DNA of 64,000 nt, from positions 1-64,000 of the forward strand of contig CAKTTL010000002.1 in the NCBI GenBank assembly GCA_934615235.1. Reading direction: 5' to 3'. Positions 36,514-45,836 of the stretch are shown here, piece after piece. Origin of the DNA: an uncultured Clostridia bacterium (GTDB lineage Bacteria > Bacillota > Clostridia > Christensenellales > Aristaeellaceae). The notes below the pieces were generated by a model. That model did not search any database. It saw only the letters and a program-made list of their open reading frames with translations, and had not been told where the DNA came from. Every line of letters begins with the position of its first letter. Positions within the stretch are counted from its first letter, which is position 1. The translations under genes were made by a program, and so were the position numbers.

Positions 36514-38820
36514 GGTTGTTTCCTCCTTGAATGTGTTGAGTTCGATGGGTTTTATTTTTTTATCCCGGCTGGCGTCGCGAAGCTTGAAAAGGTTCAGACG
36601 CAGCGCGTTGGATACCACGCAGAAGCTCGACAGGCTCATTGCCGCCGCGCCGAACATCGGGTTCAGCGTAAGGCCGAGCGGAATGAATACGCCTGCGGCG
36701 AGCGGGATGCCGATGGTGTTGTAGAAGAACGCCCAGAAGAGGTTTTCGTGGATGTTGCGCAGCGTGGCGCGGCTGAGACGGATGGCGGCGGGCACGTCGG
36801 TGAGGCGGCTCTTCATCAGTACCACGTCCGCCGCGTCGATGGCCACGTCCGTCCCTGCGCCGATGGCGATGCCGATGTCCGCGCGCGTCAGCGCGGGTGC
36901 GTCGTTGATGCCGTCGCCTACCATGGCGACCTTGCCCTGCTCTTTGAGCTTGCGGATGACGATTTCCTTGCCTTCCGGCAGCACGCCGGCGATTACCTGA
37001 TCCACGCCCGCCTGCGCTCCGATGGCTTTCGCCGTGCGCTCGTTGTCGCCGGTGAGCATGACCACGCGCAGCCCCATGTTCCGCAGCTCGCGCACAGCCT
37101 GCGGGCTGTCCTCCTTGATCACGTCGGCCACGGCGATTACGCCCAGCAGCTTGCCGCCTTCGGCGAAGAAGAGCGGCGTTTTGCCCTGCGCGGCGAGCGC
37201 GCCGGCCTGCGCTTTGAGCGCGTCCGGTACGGATGCATGGCCGCTGATGAAAGCGTAATTGCCGCCGCAAAGCGGCCGACCGTCGAGCGTCGCGGAAAGT
37301 CCGTTGCCCGGCAGCGCCTGAAAATCGGCGACTTCATCGGCCTGCAGGTTCTCTTCCTGCGCGCGCTGCAGGATGGCTTTGGCGAGCGGGTGCTCGCTCT
37401 TTTTTTCCAGCGCGAAGGCGCGTCGCAGCAGTTCGGTTCCGCTCGTGCCCTCGCAGGGGAGAATATCCGTCACCTTCGGTTCGCCCGAGGTGATCGTGCC
37501 GGTCTTGTCGAGCGCGACGATCTGGATGCGGCCGGTTTCCTCGAGAGACGCGGCGGTCTTGAAAAGGATGCCGTTTTTCGCGCCCAGCCCGCTGCCGACC
37601 ATAATTGCTACCGGCGTGGCAAGCCCCAGCGCGCAGGGGCAGCTGATGACGAGCACGGAGATTCCGCGCGCGAGCGCGTATCCGATGGGGTGGCCGAGCA
37701 GCAGCCAGACGAGAGTTGTTACCGTCGCGATAGCGATAACCGCAGGAACAAACACGCCCGAAACCCTGTCGGCGATTTTTGCGATGGGCGCTTTTGTCGC
37801 CGCCGCGTCGCTGACCATCTGGATGATCTGCGAGAGCGTCGTGTCCTCGCCGACGCGCGTCGCGCGGCATTTCAAAAAGCCCGACTGATTCACCGTTGCC
37901 GCGGAAACGGAATCGCCCGCCGCCTTGTCTACCGGAATGCTTTCGCCCGTCAGAGCGGCCTCGTTGACGGCGCTTGCGCCTTCGAGCACCACGCCGTCCA
38001 CCGGAATGCTTTCACCCGGGCGGACGACGAACACGTCGTCCTTCTGCACCTGCTCGATGGGGACGAGCGTTTCTTTGCCGTCGCGCAGGAGCGTCGCCGT
38101 TTTCGGCGCGAGCTTCATCAGCCCCTTGAGCGCGTCGGTCGTGCGCCCTTTCGAACGCGCCTCAAGCGTTTTGCCGACGGTGATCAGCGTCAAAATCATT
38201 GCGGCGGATTCGAAGTAAAAGTCCATCATATAGCCCATGACGGCCTCCGTGTCGCCGCGTACCTGCGCGCCCGTCATGGCGAAAAGCGCGTACGTGCTGT
38301 AAACGAACGCCGCCGTTGCGCCGAGCGCGACGAGGGTATCCATGTTCGGCGCGCGATGCCACAGGCTCTTGAAACCGCTGATGAAAAATTTCTGATTGAT
38401 TACCATCACGACGGCCGTGAGCAGCAGCTGCGTCAGCCCCATGGCGACGTGATTGTCCGTGTAAAACGCGGGCAGCGGCCAGCCCCACATCATGTGGCCC
38501 ATCGAGAAATACATCAGCACTACCAGAAAACCGAGCGACCAGAAGAGCCGGCGCTTCAGCTTTGGCGTTTCATGGTCTTCCAGCTGCGCCTCCGCGTCGG
38601 ATGGATTCATGGCGGCTTTGCCGCCCTTGATGGAGGCGCCGTATCCCGCTTCCTGCACCGCGGCGATGACCGCGTCGTCGGCTGCCGTGCCTTCGACGCC
38701 CATCGAGTTGGTCAACAGGCTGACGGAGCACGCCGTCACGCCGGGCACCTTGGAAACGGCCTTCTCTACGCGCGCGCTGCACGCTGCGCAGCTCATGCCG
38801 GTTACGTTGAATTGCTTCAT
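36304..38820 (-). CDS. copA: Copper-exporting P1B-type ATPase CopA with C-terminal CopZ-like domain
   Basis: An 838-residue Cu(I) pump. The N-terminal heavy-metal domain has GMSCAAC (8-14). The membrane part includes the metal-site CPC ([13 protein letters not shown]). The catalytic core shows [31 protein letters not shown] and [11 protein letters not shown] second heavy-metal domain with GMMCGHC occupies the last 69 residues. The start is the ATG at 38820; earlier codons overlap the csoR tail. The join between pump and last domain reads like an intergenic spacer: AAAAAAA followed by TAA in the next frame, then AAGGAGG and an ATG. The last domain may therefore be made separately. It is co-transcribed with csoR. 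Confidence 0.93.
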   Translation of the reverse strand: MKQFNVTGMSCAACSARVEKAVSKVPGVTACSVSLLTNSMGVEGTAADDAVIAAVQEAGYGASIKGGKAAMNPSDAEAQLEDHETPKLKRRLFWSLGFLVVLMYFSMGHMMWGWPLPAFYTDNHVAMGLTQLLLTAVVMVINQKFFISGFKSLWHRAPNMDTLVALGATAAFVYSTYALFAMTGAQVRGDTEAVMGYMMDFYFESAAMILTLITVGKTLEARSKGRTTDALKGLMKLAPKTATLLRDGKETLVPIEQVQKDDVFVVRPGESIPVDGVVLEGASAVNEAALTGESIPVDKAAGDSVSAATVNQSGFLKCRATRVGEDTTLSQIIQMVSDAAATKAPIAKIADRVSGVFVPAVIAIATVTTLVWLLLGHPIGYALARGISVLVISCPCALGLATPVAIMVGSGLGAKNGILFKTAASLEETGRIQIVALDKTGTITSGEPKVTDILPCEGTSGTELLRRAFALEKKSEHPLAKAILQRAQEENLQADEVADFQALPGNGLSATLDGRPLCGGNYAFISGHASVPDALKAQAGALAAQGKTPLFFAEGGKLLGVIAVADVIKEDSPQAVRELRNMGLRVVMLTGDNERTAKAIGAQAGVDQVIAGVLPEGKEIVIRKLKEQGKVAMVGDGINDAPALTRADIGIAIGAGTDVAIDAADVVLMKSRLTDVPAAIRLSRATLRNIHENLFWAFFYNTIGIPLAAGVFIPLGLTLNPMFGAAAMSLSSFCVVSNALRLNLFKLRDASRDKKIKPIELNTFKEETTMEKTMKITGMMCGHCEATVKKTLEAIAGVSAAAVSHENGTAVVTLSAPVEDAALKKAVEDKGYTVTEIK

Positions 38821-38870
38821 TTTTTTCACGCTCCCTGTTGCGCAATATCGGTAGTATGAGTTCCTCTGCG

Positions 38871-39179
38871 TTATTTCATTAGCTTTTGCAGCGTGACGAC
38901 GAGTTCGTCGATCACTTCGTCCTTGCCTTCCCGAATATCCTGAGCCACGCACGAACGAATATGGCTGGCAAGCAGCTCCTTATTGAAGGCATTGATTGCC
39001 GCGTTGACCGCCGCCGACTGAACCAGAATATCGGGGCAGTACGCATCGTTTTCCACCATGCCGCGAATGCCGCGAATCTGTCCCTCGATGCGATTCAGAC
39101 GATGGATGAGCTTTTTGTATTCTTCCGGAGAACGCTCTTTTTTTCGCTGCGAACAGTGGCAACACTTTTCCTTATCCAT
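38871..39179 (-). CDS. csoR: Copper-sensing repressor CsoR
   Basis: A 102-residue all-helical repressor. The Cu(I) ligands are in place: Cys in NDAYCPDIL, and His and Cys in [10 protein letters not shown]. The helix [22 protein letters not shown] is the DNA-binding signature of the CsoR/RcnR family. An extra CCHC near the N-terminus may bind metal. The start is the ATG at 39179 because GAGGTG lies before it; an ATG 18 bases upstream lies within the operator zone. It represses its own operon with copA and is 50 bases upstream of it. Confidence 0.93.
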   Translation of the reverse strand: MDKEKCCHCSQRKKERSPEEYKKLIHRLNRIEGQIRGIRGMVENDAYCPDILVQSAAVNAAINAFNKELLASHIRSCVAQDIREGKDEVIDELVVTLQKLMK

Positions 39180-39194
39180 AGCGCACCTCGTTTT

Positions 39195-39217
39195 CATATA
39201 CCCTCATGGGGTATATG
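39195..39217. promoter_or_regulatory. CsoR operator 1
   Basis: CATATACCC-TCATG-GGGTATATG is a perfect 9-bp palindrome at the transcription start of csoR-copA. CsoR boxes are typically TACCC/GGGTA palindromes of this kind. Confidence 0.8.
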
Positions 39218-39218
39218 A

Positions 39219-39247
39219 AGTATATACCCGGCGGGGGTATTTGTCAA
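39219..39247 (-). promoter_or_regulatory. Promoter of csoR-copA
   Basis: TTGACA (39247-39242), a 17-base spacer and TATACT (39224-39219) on the minus strand. The spacer itself contains a second CsoR-like palindrome. Confidence 0.85.
39223..39240. promoter_or_regulatory. CsoR-like operator 2 in the promoter spacer
   Basis: TATACCC-GGCGG-GGGTAT lies between the -35 and -10 boxes. It repeats the TACCC/GGGTA arrangement of operator 1 with the same five-base gap. Confidence 0.65.
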
Positions 39248-39368
39248 GCATTTTGGGAAAAGGAAAAAAACGCCAGAATCCCTTGCGGCATAAAATGGTG
39301 CGCGCCTCGTCATACTAGCCTCGCAGAACCGCACAGGTCGATCCAAACAAGAGGAGGCGTTTTGAAAA

Positions 39369-39560
39369 ATGAGAGCAACGGGCATTGTCCGCCGCATCGA
39401 TGAACTGGGCCGCGTGGTGATCCCGAAGGAAATTCGCAGAACTCTGCGAATTCGGGAGGGCGACCCGCTGCTGACAACCGGGAACGGAGTGGACGTTCCT
39501 GCGATTTTGGGTTTGCTTGCCAGTGTGATTGAAAGCCGCGGGATTCATTCGAGAAAATAG
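39369..39560 (+). CDS. AbrB/SpoVT-type DNA-binding domain protein, C-terminus replaced
   Basis: A 63-residue protein. Residues 1-34 (MRATGIVRRIDELGRVVIPK then EIRRTLRIREGDPL) match almost exactly the swapped-hairpin DNA-binding domain of AbrB/SpoVT transition-state regulators. After REGDPL the sequence becomes LLTTGNGVDVPAILGLLASV..., which is not the usual AbrB or SpoVT continuation. The same tail occurs again at 41344-41460, where the DNA-binding part is missing. The gene looks like a truncated or rearranged regulator. AAGAGGAGG precedes the ATG. It begins the accessory zone. Confidence 0.65.
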   Translation: MRATGIVRRIDELGRVVIPKEIRRTLRIREGDPLLTTGNGVDVPAILGLLASVIESRGIHSRK

Positions 39561-39583
39561 GCGGGAAAACCTGCGTGGTGACG
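39467..39583. repeat. 117-bp duplicated segment, copy A
   Basis: This segment, covering the tail of the AbrB-like gene, matches 41344-41460 base for base without gaps and at high identity. Both start near CTGACAACCGGGAACG and end in GCGGGAAAA.CTG.GT.GTG.CG. Confidence 0.85.
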
Positions 39584-39751
39584 AAGCATCTGGAAAATGA
39601 GAGAGCGGCGAATTGTCCGCAACCTGTGCAAATTTTGCACAAGTTGCGGATAATGGAAAATTTCAATTGTTTATCCCCTGTAGCCTTCTGACCCCTTGTC
39701 AAGTTTCGGATGTGGTCATGAAACATTCTGTGAGGACCAGCTGATCGAGCA

Positions 39752-40807
39752 CTATTCATCCCCATTCCAGACATACGCCGTATATCGTCCGCCGCTGAGC
39801 TTTGTGATCTCACCGGATTTCAGCAGGTCTGCCAGCGCTCGCTGGACGGTGATCTGACTGATATCCGGGCATTTGGCCATGATTTCACTTTTGGTGATCT
39901 TGCCGAGATGATTTTTGATGACCGCTCGCACCCGGTCTGGCTTGGAAAGCCCCTTGGTGGTCAGCAGCTCGATTCGACTTTCAAAATCACGGTACGCAGC
40001 TAGCAGAATCCCCAGCATATAGGTGACAAAGGGCGCATAATCATTCGTTCCCTCGTGCCAGTTGCAAGAGCTGGCCTGCAACGCCTCATAATAGGTCTCC
40101 TTGGTATCGGAGATCAGCTTCTCGATACTGATGTATTTGCCCACGATATAGCCGGAACGGTATAAAAGCAACAATGTAAGAAGTCTGCTTATGCGGCCGT
40201 TGCCATCATTGAAGGGGTGAATGCATAGAAAGTCCAGTATAAAAATGGGAATCAGCAGCAGCGGGTCAAGTTCTGTATCCCGCATTGCCTCTTCAAAAGC
40301 ATTGCACAATGCCGTGATGGCCTCCGGCGTTTCCCATGCTGGGACAGGCTCAAACCGGACGATTCGTTGACCATCCGGTAATTCTTCGGCAATCACATTG
40401 TCTGAATTTTTGAAGCTGCCTCCGATGGACTTATCGCTGAACTTGTACAGATCCCGATGAAGCTGCAAGATGACGGACGGCTTTGGCGGGATATAGTCAT
40501 GGCTTTCGTGAATCGTCGTAAGAACATCACGGTATCCGGCAATCTCTTTTTCATTGCGGTTTTGGGGCATGGTCTTCTCGCGGACAATCTTTTTCAGGCG
40601 GTCGTCCGTCGTAATAATGCCTTCAATCCGGTTAGAGGCTTCGGTACTCTGTATCTTTGCAACCTCCAAGAGGTTGGATAGCGCGTCCGCTTTGGCTTCG
40701 ATAAAAAGGTTTTGCCGCCCTTTATATTCGTGAATCTGTGTAAGATATGCCACGACCTCAGGTGTCAGGAGCTGATTGTATTCTGCTTTGAAGGAAAAGA
40801 CTCTCAT
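39752..40807 (-). CDS. Fic-domain protein (AMPylase) with winged-helix C-terminus
   Basis: A 351-residue Fic protein, family of enzymes that usually transfer AMP from ATP to target proteins. The catalytic loop HPFNDGNGR (197-205) is intact. The N-terminal inhibitory helix motif SxxxEG (Ser58 to Gly63, in STEASNRIEG) is also present, so this is a class II, self-inhibited Fic protein. The C-terminal 70 residues form a DNA-binding-like winged helix (KITKSEIMAKCPDISQITVQRALADLLKSG). Base composition is lower in G+C than the backbone, and neighbours are repeats and an ATPase, so it is probably acquired. No antitoxin gene adjoins it. Confidence 0.9.
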   Translation of the reverse strand: MRVFSFKAEYNQLLTPEVVAYLTQIHEYKGRQNLFIEAKADALSNLLEVAKIQSTEASNRIEGIITTDDRLKKIVREKTMPQNRNEKEIAGYRDVLTTIHESHDYIPPKPSVILQLHRDLYKFSDKSIGGSFKNSDNVIAEELPDGQRIVRFEPVPAWETPEAITALCNAFEEAMRDTELDPLLLIPIFILDFLCIHPFNDGNGRISRLLTLLLLYRSGYIVGKYISIEKLISDTKETYYEALQASSCNWHEGTNDYAPFVTYMLGILLAAYRDFESRIELLTTKGLSKPDRVRAVIKNHLGKITKSEIMAKCPDISQITVQRALADLLKSGEITKLSGGRYTAYVWNGDE

Positions 40808-41167
40808 ATAAGTCCCTCATTTACGTTTTAATTTAATCATTATTGTCTCAAAGATTTAATTATAGTATACCCGGATCGTGACATCACGTCAATCGAAATT
40901 TTATCTTTTTGCTTAAAATGATAAAATTAAAGAGCTTGATGATGAAACGGTATGTTCTCTAACGCGCCTCCTCATTTCCAGATCATTCGCTTTCCTGCTT
41001 GCTTTTCTGCAAGATTTCAAGAGGCTTTTCTGTTTTCTTGAACACGAGCCGGATTCCACTGGTTTAAGCCAATTTCTCCGTATATTCAGGTGATAAGGAA
41101 TATTGAAACTACACTGATCTAATACTCCCCAAAACCACGGGGACGAGATTTTTTGCGTCAATGTTCT
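40808..41167. other. Intergenic stretch, no gene recognised
   Basis: This stretch lies between the fic start and the third MITE-like element. A TATAGTATA segment near 40861 on the minus-strand side could serve fic. An 82-residue frame at 40913-41161 (minus) has no ribosome binding site or familiar motif. I see no RNA gene. Confidence 0.5.
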
Positions 41168-41331
41168 TAGGGTGTATCTGAAAAATTCCCTGAGACTCCA
41201 TCACGGCGTCTTTTCCGCCATTTCTGTGTCGGAAAACCTCGATTTAGCGCCGCTAAACCTTCGGTTTCCCTCCTTGAACTGACGAAAAATCCGCTCGAGC
41301 TGTCGCCTCTTCCTTTTTCAGATACACCCTA
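41168..41331. repeat. MITE-like inverted-repeat element, copy 3
   Basis: A 164-bp copy, TAGGG to CCCTA, nearly identical to the copies at 8998 and 23466. Its right end is 12 bases from the duplicated AbrB-tail segment. Confidence 0.9.
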
Positions 41332-41343
41332 GCAATGGCGCAT

Positions 41344-41460
41344 GCTACTGACAACCGGGAACGAAATGGACGTTTCTGCGATTTTCGGCTTGATTGCAAG
41401 TGTAATGGAAAGCCATGGGATTCATTCGAAAAGATAGGCGGGAAAAGCTGTGTCGTGCCG
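41344..41460 (+). pseudogene. Orphan tail of an AbrB-like gene (duplicated segment, copy B)
   Basis: In frame from an ATG at 41342 the segment reads MLLTTGNEMDVSAIFGLIAS and then VMESHGIHSKR before a stop, which parallels the tail of the protein at 39369. The AbrB DNA-binding half is absent; the MITE-like element stands where it should be. It is most simply a gene remnant. Confidence 0.6.
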
Positions 41461-41568
41461 GCAGAAATGCCGGCTTTTTTCGTTGTCTGGGCGTGTATAT
41501 CCGCTTGGAAACGTGCTATAATAACGACGAATATTGAATCGAATTCTAAATTGGTCGGAGATGAGACG

Positions 41569-42828
41569 ATGGCATACATCCATAGAAGCATCGAAGAGCG
41601 CCTGACCAAGGCGGCGGAAACCTACAAAGCGGTGCTGGTCACGGGGCCACGTCAGGTGGGAAAGTCAACCATGCTCAAAAAGGTCTTTCCGGGGCGGAAG
41701 TACGTCTCGCTGGACGATCCATTCCTTGAGGAACAGGCGAATCAGAATGGATTCATGTTCATGATGCTCAATCCGCCGCCCATCACCTTCGACGAGGTGC
41801 AGCGAGCGCTCGTGCTGTTTCGCTATATCAAGATGAAGTGTGATGAGACGGAGGAGAAGGGGCTGTTTTGTCTGTCCGGATCGCAGCAGTTCAGGCTGAT
41901 GCAGAATGTGTCCGAAACGCTGTCCGGGCGGATCAGCATTCTCGAGTTGGCGGGCCTGTCGCTGCGCGAGATTCAGGACGATCCCTTCAGCAAGCCCTTC
42001 CTGCCCACAATGGAGTACATTCTGGAGCGTCAAAAGACGGCCAAAGCGCCCGAGAACATCTGGGCGATCATCCATCGAGGCTCCTATCCTGCGCTTCAGG
42101 ACGAAAATCTGGAATGGACGACATTCTACGCTGATTACGTCCGCACCTACATCGAGCGCGACGTGCGCGAGCTCTCCGCAGTGCGGGATTTGGACGCGTT
42201 TCGCCGCTTCATGATCGCCACGGCCGCGCGCACCGGCGAAATGCTCAACTATTCCAACATCGCCGACGAGGTGGGGAAGGATGTTGCGACCATCAGGAAC
42301 TGGATATCCATTCTCGAGGCATCGGGCATCATTTACCTGCTGGAGCCCTACACGTCCGCGGTGCTGAAGCGTGCCATCAAAACGCCCAAGCTCTACTTCC
42401 GAGATACCGGTCTGGCCTGCTATCTGACCCGCTGGCTGACCGCCGACGCGCTGGCCTACGGCGCGATGAATGGCCCCATGTTCGAGACATTCGTCATTTC
42501 AGAGATCCTGAAGTCCTTCTCCAATGCCGGGCTGGATTACCGTTATTTCGTTTCATATTATCGTGGCAAGGACAAGGCCCGAACGCAGAAAAATGGCGAA
42601 ACCGTTGAGACGGAAAATGAAATCGACTTCATCATCGAGCAAAACGGCGTGTTATATCCCGTAGAGATCAAGAAGGCGTCCAGCGTGCACGCCGATATGA
42701 CCAGTGCGTTTCAGGTGCTGGACAGAATTTCCGAAAAGAAGCGCGGCATGGGCGCGGTGATCTGCACCTGCCCGCAGCCCGGTCAGCTGCGCGAAAACGT
42801 GCTGCAGATTCCCATGTGGTATATCTGA
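41569..42828 (+). CDS. AAA+-like ATPase with DUF4143 domain
   Basis: A 419-residue protein. Walker A is GPRQVGKSTML (near residue 26), and the FDEVQRALVLF segment is Walker B-like. It is followed by LSGSQQFRLMQNVSETLSGRISILELAGLSLREI, a pattern seen in this prokaryotic ATPase group. The C-terminal half is a DUF4143-type region with a winged-helix part (GEMLNYSNIADEVGKDVATIRNW) and a nuclease-like end (ENEIDFIIEQNGVLYPVEIKKA). The real function is unknown; such proteins are widespread, often in accessory DNA. The start is the ATG at 41569; the open frame before it is read-through of the repeat. Confidence 0.85.
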   Translation: MAYIHRSIEERLTKAAETYKAVLVTGPRQVGKSTMLKKVFPGRKYVSLDDPFLEEQANQNGFMFMMLNPPPITFDEVQRALVLFRYIKMKCDETEEKGLFCLSGSQQFRLMQNVSETLSGRISILELAGLSLREIQDDPFSKPFLPTMEYILERQKTAKAPENIWAIIHRGSYPALQDENLEWTTFYADYVRTYIERDVRELSAVRDLDAFRRFMIATAARTGEMLNYSNIADEVGKDVATIRNWISILEASGIIYLLEPYTSAVLKRAIKTPKLYFRDTGLACYLTRWLTADALAYGAMNGPMFETFVISEILKSFSNAGLDYRYFVSYYRGKDKARTQKNGETVETENEIDFIIEQNGVLYPVEIKKASSVHADMTSAFQVLDRISEKKRGMGAVICTCPQPGQLRENVLQIPMWYI

Positions 42829-42973
42829 CGGAATGGAAACAATGGGGAAAGGGGTCTTCATGTCAATTTAGGCTGACTTCGACGTTATCAATCGTGGTGG
42901 CGAGATGCTGACGGATGCTATGTGCGTAAACGCAACGAGGACAGACTGCCGCCTAGATAAGGTACAATAAATT

Positions 42974-44291
42974 GCGCAAAAAGGAGAAGGGATAAAAGAA
43001 GACATAGTTTGCAGACTCTGGTAGAATGAAGTTGCGAGACAGCATTCTGAAAGGAGACAGCAAACTATGTCCGAGAAAATTGTACAGCTAAACGAGGAAG
43101 TAATCAAGGGACAGATCAAGGAATTGGTCCGTGACAGCGTGGAAGAAACGCTGAATGAGCTGCTGGAGAAAGAGGCGGAATCGCTGACGCAGGCGGCCCG
43201 CTACGAGCGCAGCGAGGCCCGTTAGGGCTATCGCAGCGGCCACTATGACAGGAACCTTACCACGACCTCCGGTGACGTTACGCTCCATATGCCGCGGCTC
43301 AAGGGCGTTTCCTTCGAGACGGCTATCATCGAGCGGTATCGCCGCCGGGAGAGCAGCGTGGAAGAAGCACTCATTGAGATGTACCTGGCAGGTGTTTCCG
43401 TGCGCCGTGTGGAGGACATCACCGAGGCTCTGTGGGGCAGCAAAGTCTCGCCTGCCACCATCAGTGAGCTGAACAAGAAAGCCTACGTCCACATCGAGGA
43501 CTGGCGGAACCGCCCTTTGCAGGGTGGTCGGTATCCGTATGTCTATGTGGATGGCATTTATCTGCGCCGCAACTGGGGCGGAGAATACGAAAATGTCGCC
43601 ATTTTGGTGGCAATCGCCGTGAATGAGGACGGTTTCTGTGAGGTCTTGGGTGCTGCCGAGGGGATGAAAGAGGACAAGGCAAGTTGGGTCAGCTTCTTTC
43701 AGTGGCTTCGCGGGCGCGGCCTGAACGGCGTGAAGCTCATCGTCGGCGACAAGTGCATGGGGATGCTGGAGGCTGTGGGCGAAGTATTCCCGGATGCCAA
43801 ATATCAGCGCTGCATCGTGCATTTCTACCGCAATGTTTTCTCCGTTGTACCCAAATCAAAGGTCAAGATCGTGGCGAAGATGCTCAAGGCAATCCATGCA
43901 CAGGAGAGCAAGAAAGCCTCCCGCGAGAAGGCAAAGGCTGTTGTTGCCGAGTTAAAAACAATGAAGCTGAAGGAGGCCGCCAAGAAAGTCGAGGACGGCA
44001 TTGAAGAAACGCTGACCTATTGTGATTTTCCGAGCGAGCACTGGACGCGCATTCGCACCAACAATGTAATTGAGCGGCTGAACCGCGAGGTTCGCCGCAG
44101 GACCCGCGTGGTGGGGACGTTCCCGGATGGAAACTCCGCCCTGATGCTGGTCTGTGCCAGGTTTCGCCACGTGGCAGGCACCCAGTGGGGCAACAAAAAG
44201 TACATGAACATGAAGCATTTGGAGGCAGCTCTGGACGACGCCTTCATTGCCGGCTGACTTCATTCTGCCAAGTCTGCAAACATTTTTGCGC
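42974..44291 (+). mobile_element. IS256-family insertion sequence, inactivated
   Basis: The element carries an IS256-type transposase frame between imperfect terminal repeats. The inner arms are TTTGCAGACTCTGGTAGAATG (43008) and, inverted, TTTGCAGACTTGGCAGAATG (44261-44280). The outer arms are GCGCAAAAA (42974) and TTTTTGCGC (44283). The left arm has 25 extra bases between outer and inner parts. ATAAA flanks both sides, which is shorter than the 8-9 base duplication usual for IS256, so the exact ends are uncertain. Confidence 0.75.
43067..44257 (+). pseudogene. IS256-family transposase, interrupted by an amber codon
   Basis: From the ATG at 43067 (after AAGGAGA) the frame runs 397 codons to the stop, the normal IS256 length, but codon 53 is TAG (43223-43225), where relatives would have a sense codon such as Gln. 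The DDE catalytic set is visible: VYVDGIYLR, LIVGDKCMGM and TNNVIERLNREVRRRTRVVGTFP. A shorter protein could start at 43289 but would lack the N-terminal DNA-binding region. TAG ends several normal genes here, so this is a nonsense mutation, not recoding. Confidence 0.85.
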
Positions 44292-44588
44292 ATAAACCTT
44301 GACGGCAACGCCGCCTATGGCGGTTGCAACTGCGTCGTCGATAGCTGAAGTGATGTACGTTCTGCATTCGGACATTGCGCCAAAGGGCGCGCATATTGAG
44401 AACGAACTGTTAAAACTTCCAATGCATAGAATGAAAGATTATCGTATGAAATATTCGCTGTTTTCCAACCTCATTCAGGGCAGAGATCATGTTCGTGAAG
44501 TGAGACGGACGCGTAGTTCAAACAATAAGCGCATTGATTTTTTCGTTCAAATGAAGCAGCTTACTGTTGCTGTTCATGGTGCGATCTT
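44292..44588. other. Intergenic stretch, no gene recognised
   Basis: About 300 bases lie between the IS256-type element and the end of the response regulator gene. A 151-residue plus-strand frame runs through it into the antisense of the regulator and has no familiar motif. I see no hairpin with a U tract. Confidence 0.5.
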
Positions 44589-45836
44589 TTATTTTTCTCG
44601 AAAATGTTTAGGGGAAAACCCGGTCATCCTTTTTACGAAACGATTGAAAGTTGATCGGCATTCAAAGCCTCCAATTTCGCTGATCTCATCTAAGGTTAAC
44701 TGTGGATTTTTCATTAGCTCTATCAGCGACTTAATTTTGCAATCGGCAATATAGTTGGACAAGTTCATCCCCATATGCTTGAGAAAAAGACGCGACAGGT
44801 ATGAAGCGTTGTAGCCAGCCACTTTGGCTAAGGTTTCTAACCGCACATCGCCAAAGAGGTTTTTCTGAATGTATTCAGTTACAGGCTTTAGAATATATTT
44901 CGAGTATGAAGGCGGTGAATCAGATTGCAGTTCATGAACATAGGAAGATTCTACATCTGAGACATTGTAGTGCTTCATTCGTTCAAGCTGTGCATAAAAG
45001 CCTCCATCTTCGCGAATGGATGGTGAAAACAGACAAACTGTCGTATAGCCAGACATTTCAGAGAATTGCTCCACAACGCTGCTCAACACATCCTGGATGG
45101 AATGTATTTCAAATTCCTTTTTCAACTGTAAAATCCCCCAGAAACGTTCCTCTGCCATTGTAAAGCATCGAAAAGCTGAAACGCTTTTCATATGCCTATC
45201 ACACAGTTTCTTTAATTGCTTTGATGTTTGCTCACTATAAGTATATTGAGGCGACTGAAGATAAAACAGACAAACCGGATCATCAACTTCGGCACACTGC
45301 AGGGCTCTCAAGGCATCTCGATAGCTGCGTGGATCTCTGGCATAGCTGCCACGAATCAGATTTCTCATGGTTTCTTGTAGCAGACATTCAACCTGCTCGT
45401 CTGCTGAATTCTGCGCAGTCAGTAAGTGTTCAATATCCTGCATTTGAGAATCCAGCATGTGCAATGCGCGTAAAATCTCACTTATGAGCATTTCATCACT
45501 TTCTGATTTTAGCACGTAGGCGAATACGTCTTCCTGAATCGCAGAACGGGCATAGCTAAAATCGGCGTGAGCTGTTAAAATGATTGTTTTGCACTCTTGC
45601 CAACGCTGACGGACGATGTGGGTGAGCTGCAGACCATCCAATTTTGGCATTTGAATGTCAGTAATTAAAATATCAATTCGCCTTCTGCGCATTACAGCCA
45701 ACGCGGCAATAACAGAATTTGCTTGAAAAATTTCCAGTTCATAGGGAATGTGTTCCTCCAGAAGTAGTGGAATGGTTTGAAGAACATGGGGCTCGTCATC
45801 GACAATCAGAACCTGATATATCTGTTTTTCACTCAT
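44589..45836 (-). CDS. YesN-type response regulator with AraC output domain (module A)
   Basis: A 415-residue response regulator. The receiver domain has VLIVDDEPHVLQT (acidic pocket), the phospho-acceptor Asp in ILITDIQMPKLDGLQL, the Thr of IILTAHADF and the Lys of YVLKSES. The C-terminal 100 residues are an AraC helix-turn-helix pair (VRLETLAKVAGYNASYLSRLFLKHMG then LTLDEISEIGGFECRSTFNRFVKRMTGFSPKHF). The middle is a poorly conserved linker. It overlaps the kinase gene by 8 bases and is its partner. Divergent from the solute-binding protein operon, it most likely activates that operon. Confidence 0.92.
   Translation of the reverse strand: MSEKQIYQVLIVDDEPHVLQTIPLLLEEHIPYELEIFQANSVIAALAVMRRRRIDILITDIQMPKLDGLQLTHIVRQRWQECKTIILTAHADFSYARSAIQEDVFAYVLKSESDEMLISEILRALHMLDSQMQDIEHLLTAQNSADEQVECLLQETMRNLIRGSYARDPRSYRDALRALQCAEVDDPVCLFYLQSPQYTYSEQTSKQLKKLCDRHMKSVSAFRCFTMAEERFWGILQLKKEFEIHSIQDVLSSVVEQFSEMSGYTTVCLFSPSIREDGGFYAQLERMKHYNVSDVESSYVHELQSDSPPSYSKYILKPVTEYIQKNLFGDVRLETLAKVAGYNASYLSRLFLKHMGMNLSNYIADCKIKSLIELMKNPQLTLDEISEIGGFECRSTFNRFVKRMTGFSPKHFREK

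Noticed and set aside
39752..40807. Fic as part of a toxin-antitoxin pair
   Set aside because: No small antitoxin gene adjoins it and the inhibitory motif is inside the same protein.
40913..41161. 82-residue minus-strand frame between fic and the MITE copy
   Set aside because: No ribosome binding site, no hydrophobic or motif pattern, and a serine-rich tail that looks like chance.
41335..41568. Extended N-terminus of the DUF4143 ATPase
   Set aside because: The extra 78 codons translate the duplicated 117-bp segment and have no family match; a good ATG with a GGAG site lies at 41569.
43223..43225. In-frame TAG in the transposase as a sign of stop-codon reassignment
   Set aside because: TAG ends several ordinary genes here, such as the AraC gene at 10149 and the M23 gene at 16813, so it is a stop codon. 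A nonsense mutation in an IS is the simpler reading.
44299..44754. 151-residue plus-strand frame after the IS element
   Set aside because: Most of it is antisense to the response regulator and nothing resembles a protein domain.
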